The notes under the pieces are model-generated. The model was not told the DNA's origin and did not search any database. It was given only the letters and a program-made list of their open reading frames with translations. The translations under genes were made by a program, and so were the position numbers. A stretch of 64,000 nucleotides of DNA, from NCBI RefSeq assembly GCF_008727775.1, contig NZ_CP044232.1:744001-808000 (forward strand), written 5' to 3'. This stretch comes from Microbacterium lushaniae. Its GTDB lineage: Bacteria > Actinomycetota > Actinomycetes > Actinomycetales > Microbacteriaceae. Of the stretch, positions 32,815 through 41,640 are shown piece after piece. Positions within the stretch are counted from its first letter, which is position 1; each line of letters starts with the position of its first letter.

Positions 32815-33752
32815 CGTCGCCGCCGAGGGGCTGGTCCGTAGAGAGCGGTGCGTCGCCGCCGCACGTCCCGATAGGCGAAGATGCCGAGTCCGACGAGGGT
32901 GGCAGCGTAGGGGATCGCCTGAACCAGCTGGCTGGGGACATCGAAGTTTCCGAGGCGGATGGACAGGGCCTCGAAGAATCCGAAGGCGAGCGCCGCCAGC
33001 AGCACGCCGACGGGCCGCATCCCCCCGAGGAAGATCGCTGCCACGGCGATGAAGCCGCGTCCAGCGGTCATATCGCGCAGGAAGCTCGACACGTAGCCCA
33101 TCGACAGGAACGCGCCACCGATCCCGCACAAGGCGCCGGCGATGATCACGACGGAGTACTGGGTTCGGCGGACGGAGATGCCCACGGACTGAGCGGCGAG
33201 GGGATTGGAGCCCACGGCCCGCACGTGCATGCCGTAGCGGGACCGTGCGAGGAGGAAGGCGATGACGCCCCACGCCAGAAACGCGAAGTAGGTGAGGATG
33301 TGCTGCCCGAACAGCACGTTGCCGAGGAACGGCACGCCCTCCGCTGCCGGGACGTCGACGGACGGAAGCTCGGTGCGGCCGAGGGAGGATGTTCCCGACT
33401 TGTCGCCGAGCAGCGTGTACACCGCGAACGTCGTCGCGCCCGCGGCGAGGAGATTGACGCCGATGCCGACCACGATGGGATCGGCCTTGAACTCGATCGT
33501 GAGGACGCCCAGGATGAGGCCCGGCACGACCCCGGCCACCACCGCTGCGATGAGTCCGAGCCAAGGACTGCCGGTCAGGCCGGCGGTCAGTGCGCCCGCG
33601 CACGCACCGCTGAGCATGCTGCCCTCGAGCGTGATGTTTGGCACGCCGCCGATCTCGGAGATCAGTCCTCCCACCGCGGCCAGCAGGATCGGCGTCGCCA
33701 CCCGCAGCACCGCGGCGATGAACAGTGACCACGTGACGACATCCATCGTCAT
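32787..33752 (-). CDS. BMP-type ABC transporter permease (nucleoside/simple-sugar type)
   Basis: A 321-residue permease of the BPD_transp_2 family with about eight to ten membrane helices. GGVPNITLEGSMLSGACAGA and ARSRYGMHVRAVGSNPLAA are typical of the second permease of NupP/NupQ- or YufQ-like systems. The start at 33752 overlaps the stop of the first permease as ATGA. The Arg-rich C-terminal tail is cytoplasmic. It works with the second permease, the two-domain ATPase and the BMP lipoprotein encoded upstream. Confidence 0.88.
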   Translation of the reverse strand: MTMDVVTWSLFIAAVLRVATPILLAAVGGLISEIGGVPNITLEGSMLSGACAGALTAGLTGSPWLGLIAAVVAGVVPGLILGVLTIEFKADPIVVGIGVNLLAAGATTFAVYTLLGDKSGTSSLGRTELPSVDVPAAEGVPFLGNVLFGQHILTYFAFLAWGVIAFLLARSRYGMHVRAVGSNPLAAQSVGISVRRTQYSVVIIAGALCGIGGAFLSMGYVSSFLRDMTAGRGFIAVAAIFLGGMRPVGVLLAALAFGFFEALSIRLGNFDVPSQLVQAIPYAATLVGLGIFAYRDVRRRRTALYGPAPRRRRQRQPQLAR

Positions 33753-34936
33753 TTCGCCAACTCCTTCCCCGCGGATGCGGCTCGGCGTCTGCGGACCAAG
33801 ACGAGGAGGATCTGCGCGGATGCCATCAGCACCACGAGAGCCTGGATGACGCTGACGATCTCGGTTCCGATCGACATCTCCTGCTCCATGACGAGGCCGC
33901 CCACCTTCAGATACGCGTAGAAGAATGCGGCGATCGGGATCAAGAGCGGATTCGCCCGCGCGAGGATGGCCACCATGATGCCGTCGAATGCGACACCCGC
34001 CGACAGTGTGAGCAGAGCGCGCTCGCTCACGCCCTGAACGATATGGGCGCCGGCGAGCCCAGCGATGGCGCCCCCGATGAGGAAGCACCACACGATGACC
34101 CGTCGCGGTGCGATGCCGCCGAACAGCCCGAACAGCGCATTGCTCCCGCTCATGCGCACCGAGTACCCCAGCGGCGTCCGGTTCAGCAGCACCCACACCG
34201 CCACGGCGAGGACGGGGATGAAGAACATCATGAGGTTGGCGTTGTCCAGGTTGACGCCGAACACGGCGGTGAGCGCGGGGATCAGCGCCTCGGAGGGCAG
34301 GTACTCGGAGGCGACGCTCGTCGCACCTTCGGGAGTCAGCCAGTTCGTCAGCACGAACGAGTACAGGCGCACGAGGACGGCGTTCAGCATGAGCGTCGCG
34401 ACGAGTTCGTTGGCGCCGAGGGCCGCCTTCATCCATGCGGGCAGGGCGGCACAGAGCATGCCGACGGTCATCGCGGACAGCAACGGGACGATCACCGCCC
34501 ATCCGGGCGGAAGCGGGACGAAGAGAGCCACGACCGTCGCGGCGAGGGCGCCCATATAGAGCTGGCCCTCCGCGCCGAGGGTCATCAGACCTGCGCGGAA
34601 GGCAGCGGCAACCGACAGCGCGACGATGGACAGCGTGGTCGTCTCCAACAGCACGCGCCCGAACCGAGTGGGCCGGGAAACCGGCCCCGACAGCAGCCAC
34701 TCGTATGCCCCCACCGCATCCTTGCCGGTGGCCAAGAGGATGAGGAAGCACAGAAGCAGCGCGACCGCGATGGTTCCGAGAGTCGTCAGGGCGCCCTCGA
34801 ACACGCCGATGCGGCGCTCGCGCCGGAATCGCCGTCGATCGTCATTGCGGTCGTAGTCGACGAGGGCGGCGGCGTGACCGTGCACCGACCCGAGAGACTC
34901 GGGGTCCGGTGTGAAGCTCTGCGTCGGCGCGGTCAT
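33749..34936 (-). CDS. BMP-type ABC transporter permease (nucleoside/simple-sugar type)
   Basis: A 395-residue permease with a hydrophilic N-terminal extension of about 45 residues, then about eight to ten hydrophobic segments. RAGLMTLGAEGQLYMGAL and RTPLGYSVRMSGSNALF are family landmarks that contact the ATPase. It overlaps the ATPase gene upstream (ATGA at 34933-34936) and the second permease downstream, so all are translationally coupled. The N-terminal extension beginning MTAPTQSFTPDPESLG is unusual in length. Confidence 0.88.
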   Translation of the reverse strand: MTAPTQSFTPDPESLGSVHGHAAALVDYDRNDDRRRFRRERRIGVFEGALTTLGTIAVALLLCFLILLATGKDAVGAYEWLLSGPVSRPTRFGRVLLETTTLSIVALSVAAAFRAGLMTLGAEGQLYMGALAATVVALFVPLPPGWAVIVPLLSAMTVGMLCAALPAWMKAALGANELVATLMLNAVLVRLYSFVLTNWLTPEGATSVASEYLPSEALIPALTAVFGVNLDNANLMMFFIPVLAVAVWVLLNRTPLGYSVRMSGSNALFGLFGGIAPRRVIVWCFLIGGAIAGLAGAHIVQGVSERALLTLSAGVAFDGIMVAILARANPLLIPIAAFFYAYLKVGGLVMEQEMSIGTEIVSVIQALVVLMASAQILLVLVRRRRAASAGKELAK

Positions 34937-36516
34937 CGCCGAGGTTCCCGGTCGGCCCCGAGCATGTGTATCCCCATCTCTTCGTCGGTGACTGCGGCGG
35001 GGTCATCCCACTCGGCGACGATGCGCCCCTCGCGCATCACCAGGAGGCGATCCGCCAGCGCCTTGGCCTCACCCAGATCGGCGGTGACGACGAACACCGC
35101 CGCGCCCCCGTCGCGGGCACGGCGAATCTCGTCGTGGACGAACTCCATCGAGCCCACGTCGATGCCACGCGTGGGTTGGGCGGCGAGGATGACCCGGGCG
35201 CCGTCGCGAAGCTCGCGGGCCACGATGACCTTCTGGATGTTCCCGCCTGACAGGCTGCCCACAGGAACGTCCGGGTCGGCGGCGCGGATGGCGAAACGGG
35301 AGATCGCCGTCTCCGCCCATGCCCGGATGGCGCGGATGCTCTGGAACGGACCCCACCGGAATTCACGCGAGGAGGCGCGGTCGACGATGAGGTTGTCGCC
35401 GATCGTCTCCGGCAGGGCCACGCCGTTGCGCATGCGGTCTTCGGGGATGTGGCGGAGCCCGCGCGCGCGACGCGCGGCGACCGACGACGTGGTCACGTCG
35501 CGCCCATCGATGGTGAGGCTTCCCGCCGTGGCGGGTCGCAACCCCGCGATGCACTCGACGAGCTCGGTCTGCCCGTTGCCTTCCACCGCCACGGCACACA
35601 CGATCTCGCCGGCGCGCAGCGTCAGGTCGATCTCGGTGCACGCGAGCTGACCCAGGTCGTTGCGGCACTCCAGGCCTGTGGCATGCATCACCTGGTCGCC
35701 CCGCGCCTGCGTGGGCACACGCCGGGCTGTCGTCATCGGCCGGCCGATCATGAGCGATGCGAGTTCGACGGGGGAGGTCTGCGCGGGGGTCGTCCGACCG
35801 ACGATCCGACCGGCTCGGACGACGGTGATCTCGTCGGCCACCTCGAGGACTTCGTGAAGCTTGTGGGAGATGAACACGACGCTCCGGCCGGCGGCGGCGA
35901 AGGCGCGCAGCGCCTGGAAGAGCTCGGCCGTCTCCTGGGGGGTGAGCACAGCTGTTGGCTCGTCGAGGATGAGTACGCGAGCACCGCGGTACAGGGCGCG
36001 AAGGATCTCCACGCGCTGCAGGACCGAGACGGACACGTCCCGCGCCTTCGCCTTCGGGTTCACAGGAAGCCCGAACCGCGCGCTGACGTCGGTGACCTCG
36101 CGTGCCACCGCGGCGCGATCGACGACGCCCGCACGAGCGGGTTCACCGCCGAGCACGACGTTCTGGGCGACCGTGAACTCGGGCACGATCATGAAGCTCT
36201 GATGGACCATGCCGATGCCATGGCGGATTGCGTCATCCGGTGCCGCCAGGCGCACGTCCGCACCGTCGAGGAGGATGCGTCCCACGCTCGGTCGCTCGAG
36301 ACCGTAGAGGATCTTCATGAGCGTCGACTTTCCGGCGCCGTTCTCGCCGACGATGGCGTGCACGGTGCCGGGGACCAGTTCGAGGTCGATGTCGACGCAC
36401 GCACGGACGCCGTTCGGGTACTGCTTGCCCACGCCGATCAGTTGCACGCTGGGCGCGGCGGCCTCCACCGGGCCGGACTCGTGAGCCGGCCCGGTAGAGG
36501 ATGAGTGACGGATCAT
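34933..36516 (-). CDS. BMP-type ABC transporter ATP-binding protein (two ATPase domains)
   Basis: A 527-residue protein with two fused ABC domains, as in YufO/NupO and RbsA. Domain 1 has Walker A GENGAGKST (57-65) and Walker B RVLILDEPTAVLT, but its signature region reads VSVSVLQR. Domain 2 has a degenerate P-loop (VEGNGQTEL) but a good signature LSGGNIQK and AAQPTRGIDVGS. Such asymmetry is the rule in this class. It starts one base inside the stop of the lipoprotein gene. Confidence 0.9.
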   Translation of the reverse strand: MIRHSSSTGPAHESGPVEAAAPSVQLIGVGKQYPNGVRACVDIDLELVPGTVHAIVGENGAGKSTLMKILYGLERPSVGRILLDGADVRLAAPDDAIRHGIGMVHQSFMIVPEFTVAQNVVLGGEPARAGVVDRAAVAREVTDVSARFGLPVNPKAKARDVSVSVLQRVEILRALYRGARVLILDEPTAVLTPQETAELFQALRAFAAAGRSVVFISHKLHEVLEVADEITVVRAGRIVGRTTPAQTSPVELASLMIGRPMTTARRVPTQARGDQVMHATGLECRNDLGQLACTEIDLTLRAGEIVCAVAVEGNGQTELVECIAGLRPATAGSLTIDGRDVTTSSVAARRARGLRHIPEDRMRNGVALPETIGDNLIVDRASSREFRWGPFQSIRAIRAWAETAISRFAIRAADPDVPVGSLSGGNIQKVIVARELRDGARVILAAQPTRGIDVGSMEFVHDEIRRARDGGAAVFVVTADLGEAKALADRLLVMREGRIVAEWDDPAAVTDEEMGIHMLGADREPRR

Positions 36517-37613
36517 CAGAACGCCGTGGGTACCTTCGTCTGCCCGGTCTTGACCGACTCGAGCGCCGCCTGGACGCTCTCCGCCACCGTCGCGGGAACC
36601 AGACGCGCGAAGTTCTCGTTCTCGGTGGCGATCACGACGCCGTCCTCGGCGATGCCGATGATCTCGGCCTCTCCGTACGGCAGTTCGCCCTTGAGGTGCA
36701 GATCCGCCGCACGGAAGAGCGCAGCATCCACGTTCTTGACCATCGAGGTGATGATGGTGTCACGCAGCGTCTCGTCGGCGACCGTGAGGTACTGGTCGCT
36801 GTCCACGCCGATCGAGTAGAGGTCGCGCTCGGCTGCCGCCTCCATCACGCCGGCCCCGGAACCGCCGGCCACGCCCCACACTGCGGCAGCACCCGCGTCG
36901 AAGATCGCGGAGGCGATCTCCTTACCGCGGGCGGGGTCGTTGAACGCCTTGTCGCCGCCGATGTACTGCACGAGCACGTCCGACTCCGAACCTCCGCCGT
37001 CAACGAACCCACCCGTGAACCCGGCGACGAAGTCGTTGATGACCGGGATGTCCTGCGCTCCGACGACGCCCACCTTGCTGAGGCCCTCCGCGTTGGGCAG
37101 CTGCCCGTCGGCGATCAGCTCGGCCATGAGGTAGCCGACGAGGTAGGACCCCTCGTTCTGCTTGAACGTGACGGAATACACGTTCTCGCACTTGTTGGAG
37201 CATCCGATCTCACCGGTGTAGTCGGGCGGGGCGTCGTAGACCCAGAACATCTTCTCGGGATAGTCCGGAGCGACCCGGCCGACGTAGTCGGACATCGAGT
37301 AGGAGCCGGCGACGAGGATGTCGTAATCGTCTCCGGCCGCAGCGTCGGCGAGGCCCGACTCCCAACCGCTCTCGTCCAATCCGAGTTCGACGATCTTCAG
37401 CTCGTAGCCGAGCTCGTCGACGGCCTGTGTGAGGCCGCGGTTGGCGGAGTCGATGAAGGACTTGTCGCCGAGCGTGCCGTTCACGACGTACTTGATGCGC
37501 GGGGCCTCCGAATCGTTTTCGTCGGATGCTGTCGTTGCGGTGCCGGAGCAAGCCGTGACGAGCGCCGCGACGGCGAGTGCCGCTCCGGCGAAGAGGACTC
37601 TGATGCGTTTCAT
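36516..37613 (-). CDS. BMP-family substrate-binding lipoprotein
   Basis: A 365-residue extracytoplasmic binding protein. The signal peptide ends in lipobox LVTAC, predicting lipid anchoring at about Cys22. The mature part has the BMP/PnrA fold: TLGDKSFIDSANRG, GSYSMSD, YPEKMFWVYD, and WGVAGGSGAGVMEAA, segments that in homologues bind nucleosides. Two Cys in GCSNKCENVY may form a disulfide. The partner of the ABC transporter encoded immediately downstream. Ligand probably a nucleoside or nucleoside-like compound; the linked COG0212 gene hints at a thiamine- or folate-related one. Confidence 0.9.
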   Translation of the reverse strand: MKRIRVLFAGAALAVAALVTACSGTATTASDENDSEAPRIKYVVNGTLGDKSFIDSANRGLTQAVDELGYELKIVELGLDESGWESGLADAAAGDDYDILVAGSYSMSDYVGRVAPDYPEKMFWVYDAPPDYTGEIGCSNKCENVYSVTFKQNEGSYLVGYLMAELIADGQLPNAEGLSKVGVVGAQDIPVINDFVAGFTGGFVDGGGSESDVLVQYIGGDKAFNDPARGKEIASAIFDAGAAAVWGVAGGSGAGVMEAAAERDLYSIGVDSDQYLTVADETLRDTIITSMVKNVDAALFRAADLHLKGELPYGEAEIIGIAEDGVVIATENENFARLVPATVAESVQAALESVKTGQTKVPTAF

Positions 37614-37658
37614 GGCGCTACTTTCTGCTGTGAACGGTGAGAGGGGAGGGGAGGAAGG

Positions 37659-38438
37659 TCAGGTGGTGATCCCGCGCTCACGCGCGAGTCGACCGAGGAT
37701 CGGGATGGTCACGAGCTGGTCGGGCTGGATCCGGTCCCAGTCGATACCCGCCGGTGCGGCCAATGGCGTGTGGGTCTGGATGACCTGCTCCTCCGTCACG
37801 ACCCAGTCCAGGGGAGAGTCGGTCGGCTCGATCGAGATGGCGTCGTCATCGACGAGCGAGAGGGGGTGGATGGTCGTGGCGACCGCTGTCGTCTCATCCA
37901 CCTTGCCGTACTCCCGCAGCAGGCCCAGTTCGAGGTCCGCGAACCCGGCGCCCTTCCCGGTGCGGGCGCCCTTGCCCGTCGCAGCAACGGACCCCACGTT
38001 CACGAGGTCGATGTGCTCCATCTCCTCGAACGGGATGGGGTGGCCCCACTTGATCGCGCCGTCCATCGTCGAGGCCTCCTCCAACGACACCCCGCGAGCG
38101 TCGAGATCCTCCCGGGTCAGGCGGAGGAAGCACGGATACACCGCGAGGCGGGGGTAGGCCATGTAGAGGGTCTTGCCTTCCTCCAGTGCACGCAGGCGAA
38201 TAGGCTGCTGACACGCGTCGGGCGTGCATTTGACCACTCGTGCCGAGTGCCACACCTCGAGCTCCGCGAGCTTGGCCGCCGCCCGGTCGGCCCCGTCGAA
38301 GTCGGGGATCGATCCGCGCGGGTCGGTGGCGACGGCGCCGCCTTCCAGGAGCGCGGCCCAGACGCGTTCACGAAGGCGGTCCTTGCCCTCGTGGCGTCCG
38401 GTCCACAATTCGGCGTCGTGTGATGCTGCAGAAGTCAT
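37659..38438 (-). CDS. 5-formyltetrahydrofolate cyclo-ligase-like protein (COG0212 paralog)
   Basis: A 259-residue protein related to 5-formyltetrahydrofolate cyclo-ligase but of the divergent COG0212 paralog type: TLYMAYPRLA and the GARTGKGAGFADLELGLLRE segment replace the GRGKGYYDR motif of true enzymes. Such paralogs have been linked by comparative genomics to thiamine metabolism rather than folate. It heads the BMP transporter operon, 45 bases before the lipoprotein gene, so it may act on the imported compound. No ribosome site precedes the ATG, and a likely -10 box sits so close that a leaderless transcript is probable. Confidence 0.75.
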   Translation of the reverse strand: MTSAASHDAELWTGRHEGKDRLRERVWAALLEGGAVATDPRGSIPDFDGADRAAAKLAELEVWHSARVVKCTPDACQQPIRLRALEEGKTLYMAYPRLAVYPCFLRLTREDLDARGVSLEEASTMDGAIKWGHPIPFEEMEHIDLVNVGSVAATGKGARTGKGAGFADLELGLLREYGKVDETTAVATTIHPLSLVDDDAISIEPTDSPLDWVVTEEQVIQTHTPLAAPAGIDWDRIQPDQLVTIPILGRLARERGITT

Positions 38439-38447
38439 GAGGTGAAT

Positions 38448-38459
38448 CTAATCGATTAG
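38448..38459. promoter_or_regulatory. CG-centred palindrome, probable LacI operator of the BMP transporter operon
   Basis: CTAATCGATTAG is a perfect 12-bp palindrome centred on CG, the usual LacI-family operator form, ten bases upstream of the first ATG of the operon. It overlaps TTAGAT, a likely minus-strand -10 box. The LacI-type gene at 31804-32814 is the obvious candidate binder. Weaker relatives occur at 31666-31677 (9 of 12) and 31767-31778 (8 of 12) near that gene. Confidence 0.55.
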
Positions 38460-38658
38460 CGCTCGACGGAACGGCGCGGCAACGCGAGGTTCATGACGTC
38501 GTAACAGGCAGGAAATCGTCCGCGGTTGCGAACCTCGGCTCACCGGTTGCCACACCGTGCCCGGGAGGTCAACCCGGCGCGCTGCGCGCGCATAGGGGTG
38601 TACGTCTGGGGCACGCGCCTGGACCAGCAGTGATCCGCGCGTCATCCGAGCTTCGGAG

Positions 38659-40434
38659 GTGACGAGAACCGATGACCGATCTGGACGCGAAGCCGCAGGC
38701 AGCACCTCAAGGCGCCTCGATGATTCCCCGCGGCAGGCAGCGCTGCTCACCGCCTCGCGCGTGGAGCAGAAGGGCAACATCATCGTCCGGTGGATCACCT
38801 CCACCGACCACAAGACGATCGGGTATCTCTACCTGATCGCGTCGCTGATGTTCTTCATGTTCGGCGGCCTGCTGGCCCTCGTCATCCGCACGGAACTGTT
38901 CGAGCCGGGCATACAGATCGTGCCGACGAAGGAGCAGTACAACGAGCTCTTCACGATGCACGGCACGATCATGCTGCTGATGTTCGCGACGCCGCTGTTC
39001 GCGGGCTTCGCCAACGCCATCATGCCGCTGCAGATCGGCGCACCGGATGTCGCGTTCCCCCGCCTGAACGCCCTGTCGTTCTGGCTGTTCCTGTTCGGCT
39101 CGCTCATCGCCGTCGCGGGGTATCTCACTCCGGAAGGGCCAGCCGGATTCGGCTGGACGGCGTATCAGCCGCTCGCGAACGCCAGCTTCTCACCGGGTGT
39201 CGGCGGCAACCTCTGGTTCCTGGGGCTCGGCATGAGCGGGTTCGGCACGATCCTGGGTGCCGTGAACTTCATCACGACGATCATCACCCTCCGCGCGCCC
39301 GGCATGACCATGTGGCGCATGCCGATCTTCACGTGGAACACGCTGGTGACCAGCATCCTGATCCTGCTGGCCTTCCCGGTCCTGGCGGCCGCGCTGCTCG
39401 CGGCGGCGGCGGATCGTGTTCTGGGTGCGCACGTCTACGACCCGGCGGCCGGCGGTGTGCTGCTGTGGCAGCACCTGTTCTGGTTCTTCGGGCATCCCGA
39501 GGTGTACATCATCGCGCTGCCGTTCTTCGGCATCGTCTCGGAGGTCTTCCCGGTCTTCAGCCGCAAGCCGATCTTCGGCTACAAGACCCTCGTGTACGCG
39601 ACCATCGCGATCGCCGCACTGTCGGTGGCGGTGTGGGCGCACCACATGTACGTGACCGGAGCGGTGCTCCTGCCGTTCTTCGCTCTCATGACGATGCTCA
39701 TCGCGGTGCCCACGGGTGTGAAGATCTTCAACTGGATCGGCACCATGTGGCGGGGCTCGGTGACCTTCGAGACACCGATGGTCTTCGCGTTGGGCTTCCT
39801 GGTGTCGTTCGTGTTCGGCGGTCTGACGGGCGTCATCCTGGCCTCGCCGCCGCTGGATTTCCACGTCTCCGACACCTACTTCGTCGTGGCGCACTTCCAC
39901 TACGTCGTGTTCGGCACCGTGGTGTTCGCGATGTTCGCCGGGTTCTACTTCTGGTGGCCGAAGTGGACGGGCCGGATGCTGAACGAGCGGCTGGGCTACA
40001 TCCACTTCTGGATGCTGTTCATCGGCTTCCACGTCACGTTCCTCATCCAGCATTGGCTGGGTGTGGACGGCATGCCGCGCAGGTACGCCGACTACGCCCC
40101 CGAGGATCAGTGGACGTGGGAGAACCAGGTCTCCACGGCCGGCGCCATCCTGCTCGGCGCGTCGATGATCCCGTTCCTGTTGAACGTGTGGATCACGGCG
40201 CGCAAGGCGCCGCGGATCACCGTGAACGACCCGTGGGGGTACGGCGGCTCGCTGGAGTGGGCGACGTCGTGCCCGCCGCCGCGGCACAACTTCACGTCGA
40301 TCCCGCGGATCCGCAGCGAGCGTCCCGCGTTCGACCTGAACCACCCCGACGCTGGTGTTCCGGTCGGTGTGGGTCCGGCCAAGGACGCGCCCGACGCGCC
40401 CGTCGTGGACGCCGGCGACGACACCGAGAAGTAG
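38659..40434 (+). CDS. ctaD: Cytochrome c oxidase subunit I (orphan copy; 5' end probably frameshifted)
   Basis: A haem-copper oxidase subunit I of about 591 residues with 12 membrane helices. Ligands are intact: His101 (haem a) in HGTIM, His279 and Tyr283 in WFFGHPEVY (CuB and cross-linked Tyr), His328/His329 (CuB), His412 (haem a3) and His414 (haem a) in AHFHYVV. No ctaC, ctaE or qcr genes are adjacent. The first 30 codons in this frame are poor (AGG, TCT, CGA, TCA), and the GTG overlaps its own ribosome site. ATG 38672, in the +1 frame, has a usual spacing from GGAGGT and better codons. One base missing in the C-run 38726-38729 would join them. Confidence 0.9.
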   Translation: MTRTDDRSGREAAGSTSRRLDDSPRQAALLTASRVEQKGNIIVRWITSTDHKTIGYLYLIASLMFFMFGGLLALVIRTELFEPGIQIVPTKEQYNELFTMHGTIMLLMFATPLFAGFANAIMPLQIGAPDVAFPRLNALSFWLFLFGSLIAVAGYLTPEGPAGFGWTAYQPLANASFSPGVGGNLWFLGLGMSGFGTILGAVNFITTIITLRAPGMTMWRMPIFTWNTLVTSILILLAFPVLAAALLAAAADRVLGAHVYDPAAGGVLLWQHLFWFFGHPEVYIIALPFFGIVSEVFPVFSRKPIFGYKTLVYATIAIAALSVAVWAHHMYVTGAVLLPFFALMTMLIAVPTGVKIFNWIGTMWRGSVTFETPMVFALGFLVSFVFGGLTGVILASPPLDFHVSDTYFVVAHFHYVVFGTVVFAMFAGFYFWWPKWTGRMLNERLGYIHFWMLFIGFHVTFLIQHWLGVDGMPRRYADYAPEDQWTWENQVSTAGAILLGASMIPFLLNVWITARKAPRITVNDPWGYGGSLEWATSCPPPRHNFTSIPRIRSERPAFDLNHPDAGVPVGVGPAKDAPDAPVVDAGDDTEK

Positions 40435-40468
40435 TGCGGGGGGCGCGGCCGGCTGAGATGATCAGCGG

Positions 40469-40921
40469 GTGCCCTCGACCTTCACCCTCGTGACCGATTC
40501 GGATGCGCCCGCCGAACGGCTCTTCGACATCTCGCTCAGCATCGACGCCCACGTGGCGTCCATGTCCGGTTCCGGGGAGCGCGCGATCGCCGGGGTCACG
40601 AGCGGCTCCATCGGGCTCGGTGAGACGGTGACGTGGCGGGCCAAACATTTCGGGGTGTGGTTCACGATGACCTCCCGCATCTCCGCGTGCGACCGGCCGC
40701 AGCGGTTCGTGGATGAGCAGGTGCGCGGACCGTTCCGGGTCTTCCGCCACGAGCACGCCTTCTTGGAGCTGGGCGGCCGCACCCGCATGACCGACACGAT
40801 CACCGTCGGCTCCCCGGTCCTGGGACGAGTCGCCGAACGGCTCGTGCTGGTGCCCTACCTCCGGCGTCTCATCGCGCAGCGCAACGCCCATCTCCTGCAG
40901 GCGGTCGCGCAGCATCCGTAG
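40469..40921 (+). CDS. SRPBCC-family protein
   Basis: A 150-residue helix-grip protein: first strand FTLVTDSDAPAERLFDIS, middle GLGETVTWRAKHFGVWFTMTSRI, then RMTDTITVGSPVLGRVAERLVLVPYLRRLIAQRN as the last strand and long C-terminal helix. This pattern (with FEHEHxF-like FRHEHAF) is common in SRPBCC proteins annotated as cyclase/dehydrase. The GTG at 40469 begins the domain; no clear ribosome site. It follows ctaD by 34 bases. The ligand is unknown. Confidence 0.7.
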   Translation: MPSTFTLVTDSDAPAERLFDISLSIDAHVASMSGSGERAIAGVTSGSIGLGETVTWRAKHFGVWFTMTSRISACDRPQRFVDEQVRGPFRVFRHEHAFLELGGRTRMTDTITVGSPVLGRVAERLVLVPYLRRLIAQRNAHLLQAVAQHP

Positions 40922-40930
40922 CCGTTCGGC

Positions 40931-41278
40931 TCAGCCGCCGGCGGAAGCGGCGTGCGCCACGACGGAGGCGACCCCGCCCGCGCCGATGAGCGTCACGACC
41001 GCGGCGAGCACGGCCGGCAGGCCGCCGGCGGGCAGTGCGGCGCGGTCGCCGTGCTCGAGTAAGGCATCTGCGACGGCGCGGTGTCGGCGGCGGGCGCCGA
41101 GCCACAGCGCCGCGGTGAGGAGGATTCCCGCGAAACCGGGGAGCGCCCACCACGGGCTGCCCATCGCGGCCGGCAGCAGCCGCACCGCGAAGAGCGATCC
41201 GATGCCGATCGCCAGTGCGGTGCGTCGCCAGGCCAGCTCGGTCCGCTCGGGCTGCAGCCCCGGATCGAACAGCGTCAT
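40931..41278 (-). CDS. DUF202 membrane protein
   Basis: A 115-residue protein with three hydrophobic segments (about 22-40, 45-62, 90-112). QPERTELAWRRTALAIGIG is the DUF202 hallmark, in which the Glu/Arg-rich stretch precedes helix 1. The function of the family is poorly known. The ATG at 41278 overlaps the stop of the next DUF202 gene (ATGA). Two DUF202 genes in tandem are common in actinobacteria. Confidence 0.8.
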   Translation of the reverse strand: MTLFDPGLQPERTELAWRRTALAIGIGSLFAVRLLPAAMGSPWWALPGFAGILLTAALWLGARRRHRAVADALLEHGDRAALPAGGLPAVLAAVVTLIGAGGVASVVAHAASAGG

Positions 41279-41640
41279 CGAAGCAGGATCGCCAAGACGA
41301 GCAGGACGCCGGCCACGGTCGCCGCGAGCGCCAGGACTGCCGCCATGGGAGTGGCCGGCAGCGGCTCCCGCCGGCGCAGCGCGCGCTCGGTCTTCGCCCA
41401 TCCGAACCACGCCAGCGGCGGCGTCGCGGTGCCGACGAGGATCAGGATGAGGGATGCGGCGAGCCGCAGCGCGGCGTGCAGCTCCGCCCCGAGCAGCTCC
41501 AGCGCGATCCCCGCGGCGATGAAGGCGAGGGACGTGCGGATCCAGGCGAGGAACGTGCGCTCGTTGGCGAGCGTGAAGCGCGCGTCGGGCTCGTCGCCCT
41601 GAGAGTAGACGGAGCCGGGGAACCGGGGCCGGGCCCTCAC
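41275..41640 (-). CDS. YidH/DUF202 membrane protein
   Basis: A 121-residue three-helix protein. DARFTLANERTFLAWIRTSLAFIAAGIAL (about 19-47) is the YidH-type DUF202 motif. Helices at about 32-50, 56-78 and 98-120. The GTG start at 41640 overlaps the stop of the sulfatase-maturing enzyme gene (GTGA) and its own stop overlaps the next gene, so all three are one translational unit. A link between DUF202 proteins and sulfatase activation is not established. Confidence 0.8.
   Translation of the reverse strand: MRARPRFPGSVYSQGDEPDARFTLANERTFLAWIRTSLAFIAAGIALELLGAELHAALRLAASLILILVGTATPPLAWFGWAKTERALRRREPLPATPMAAVLALAATVAGVLLVLAILLR

Noticed and set aside
38485-38537. CGAGGTTC/GAACCTCG inverted repeat as an operator or riboswitch in the ctaD upstream region
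   Set aside because: Arms of eight bases are separated by 37 bases with no further structure; chance occurrence is plausible.
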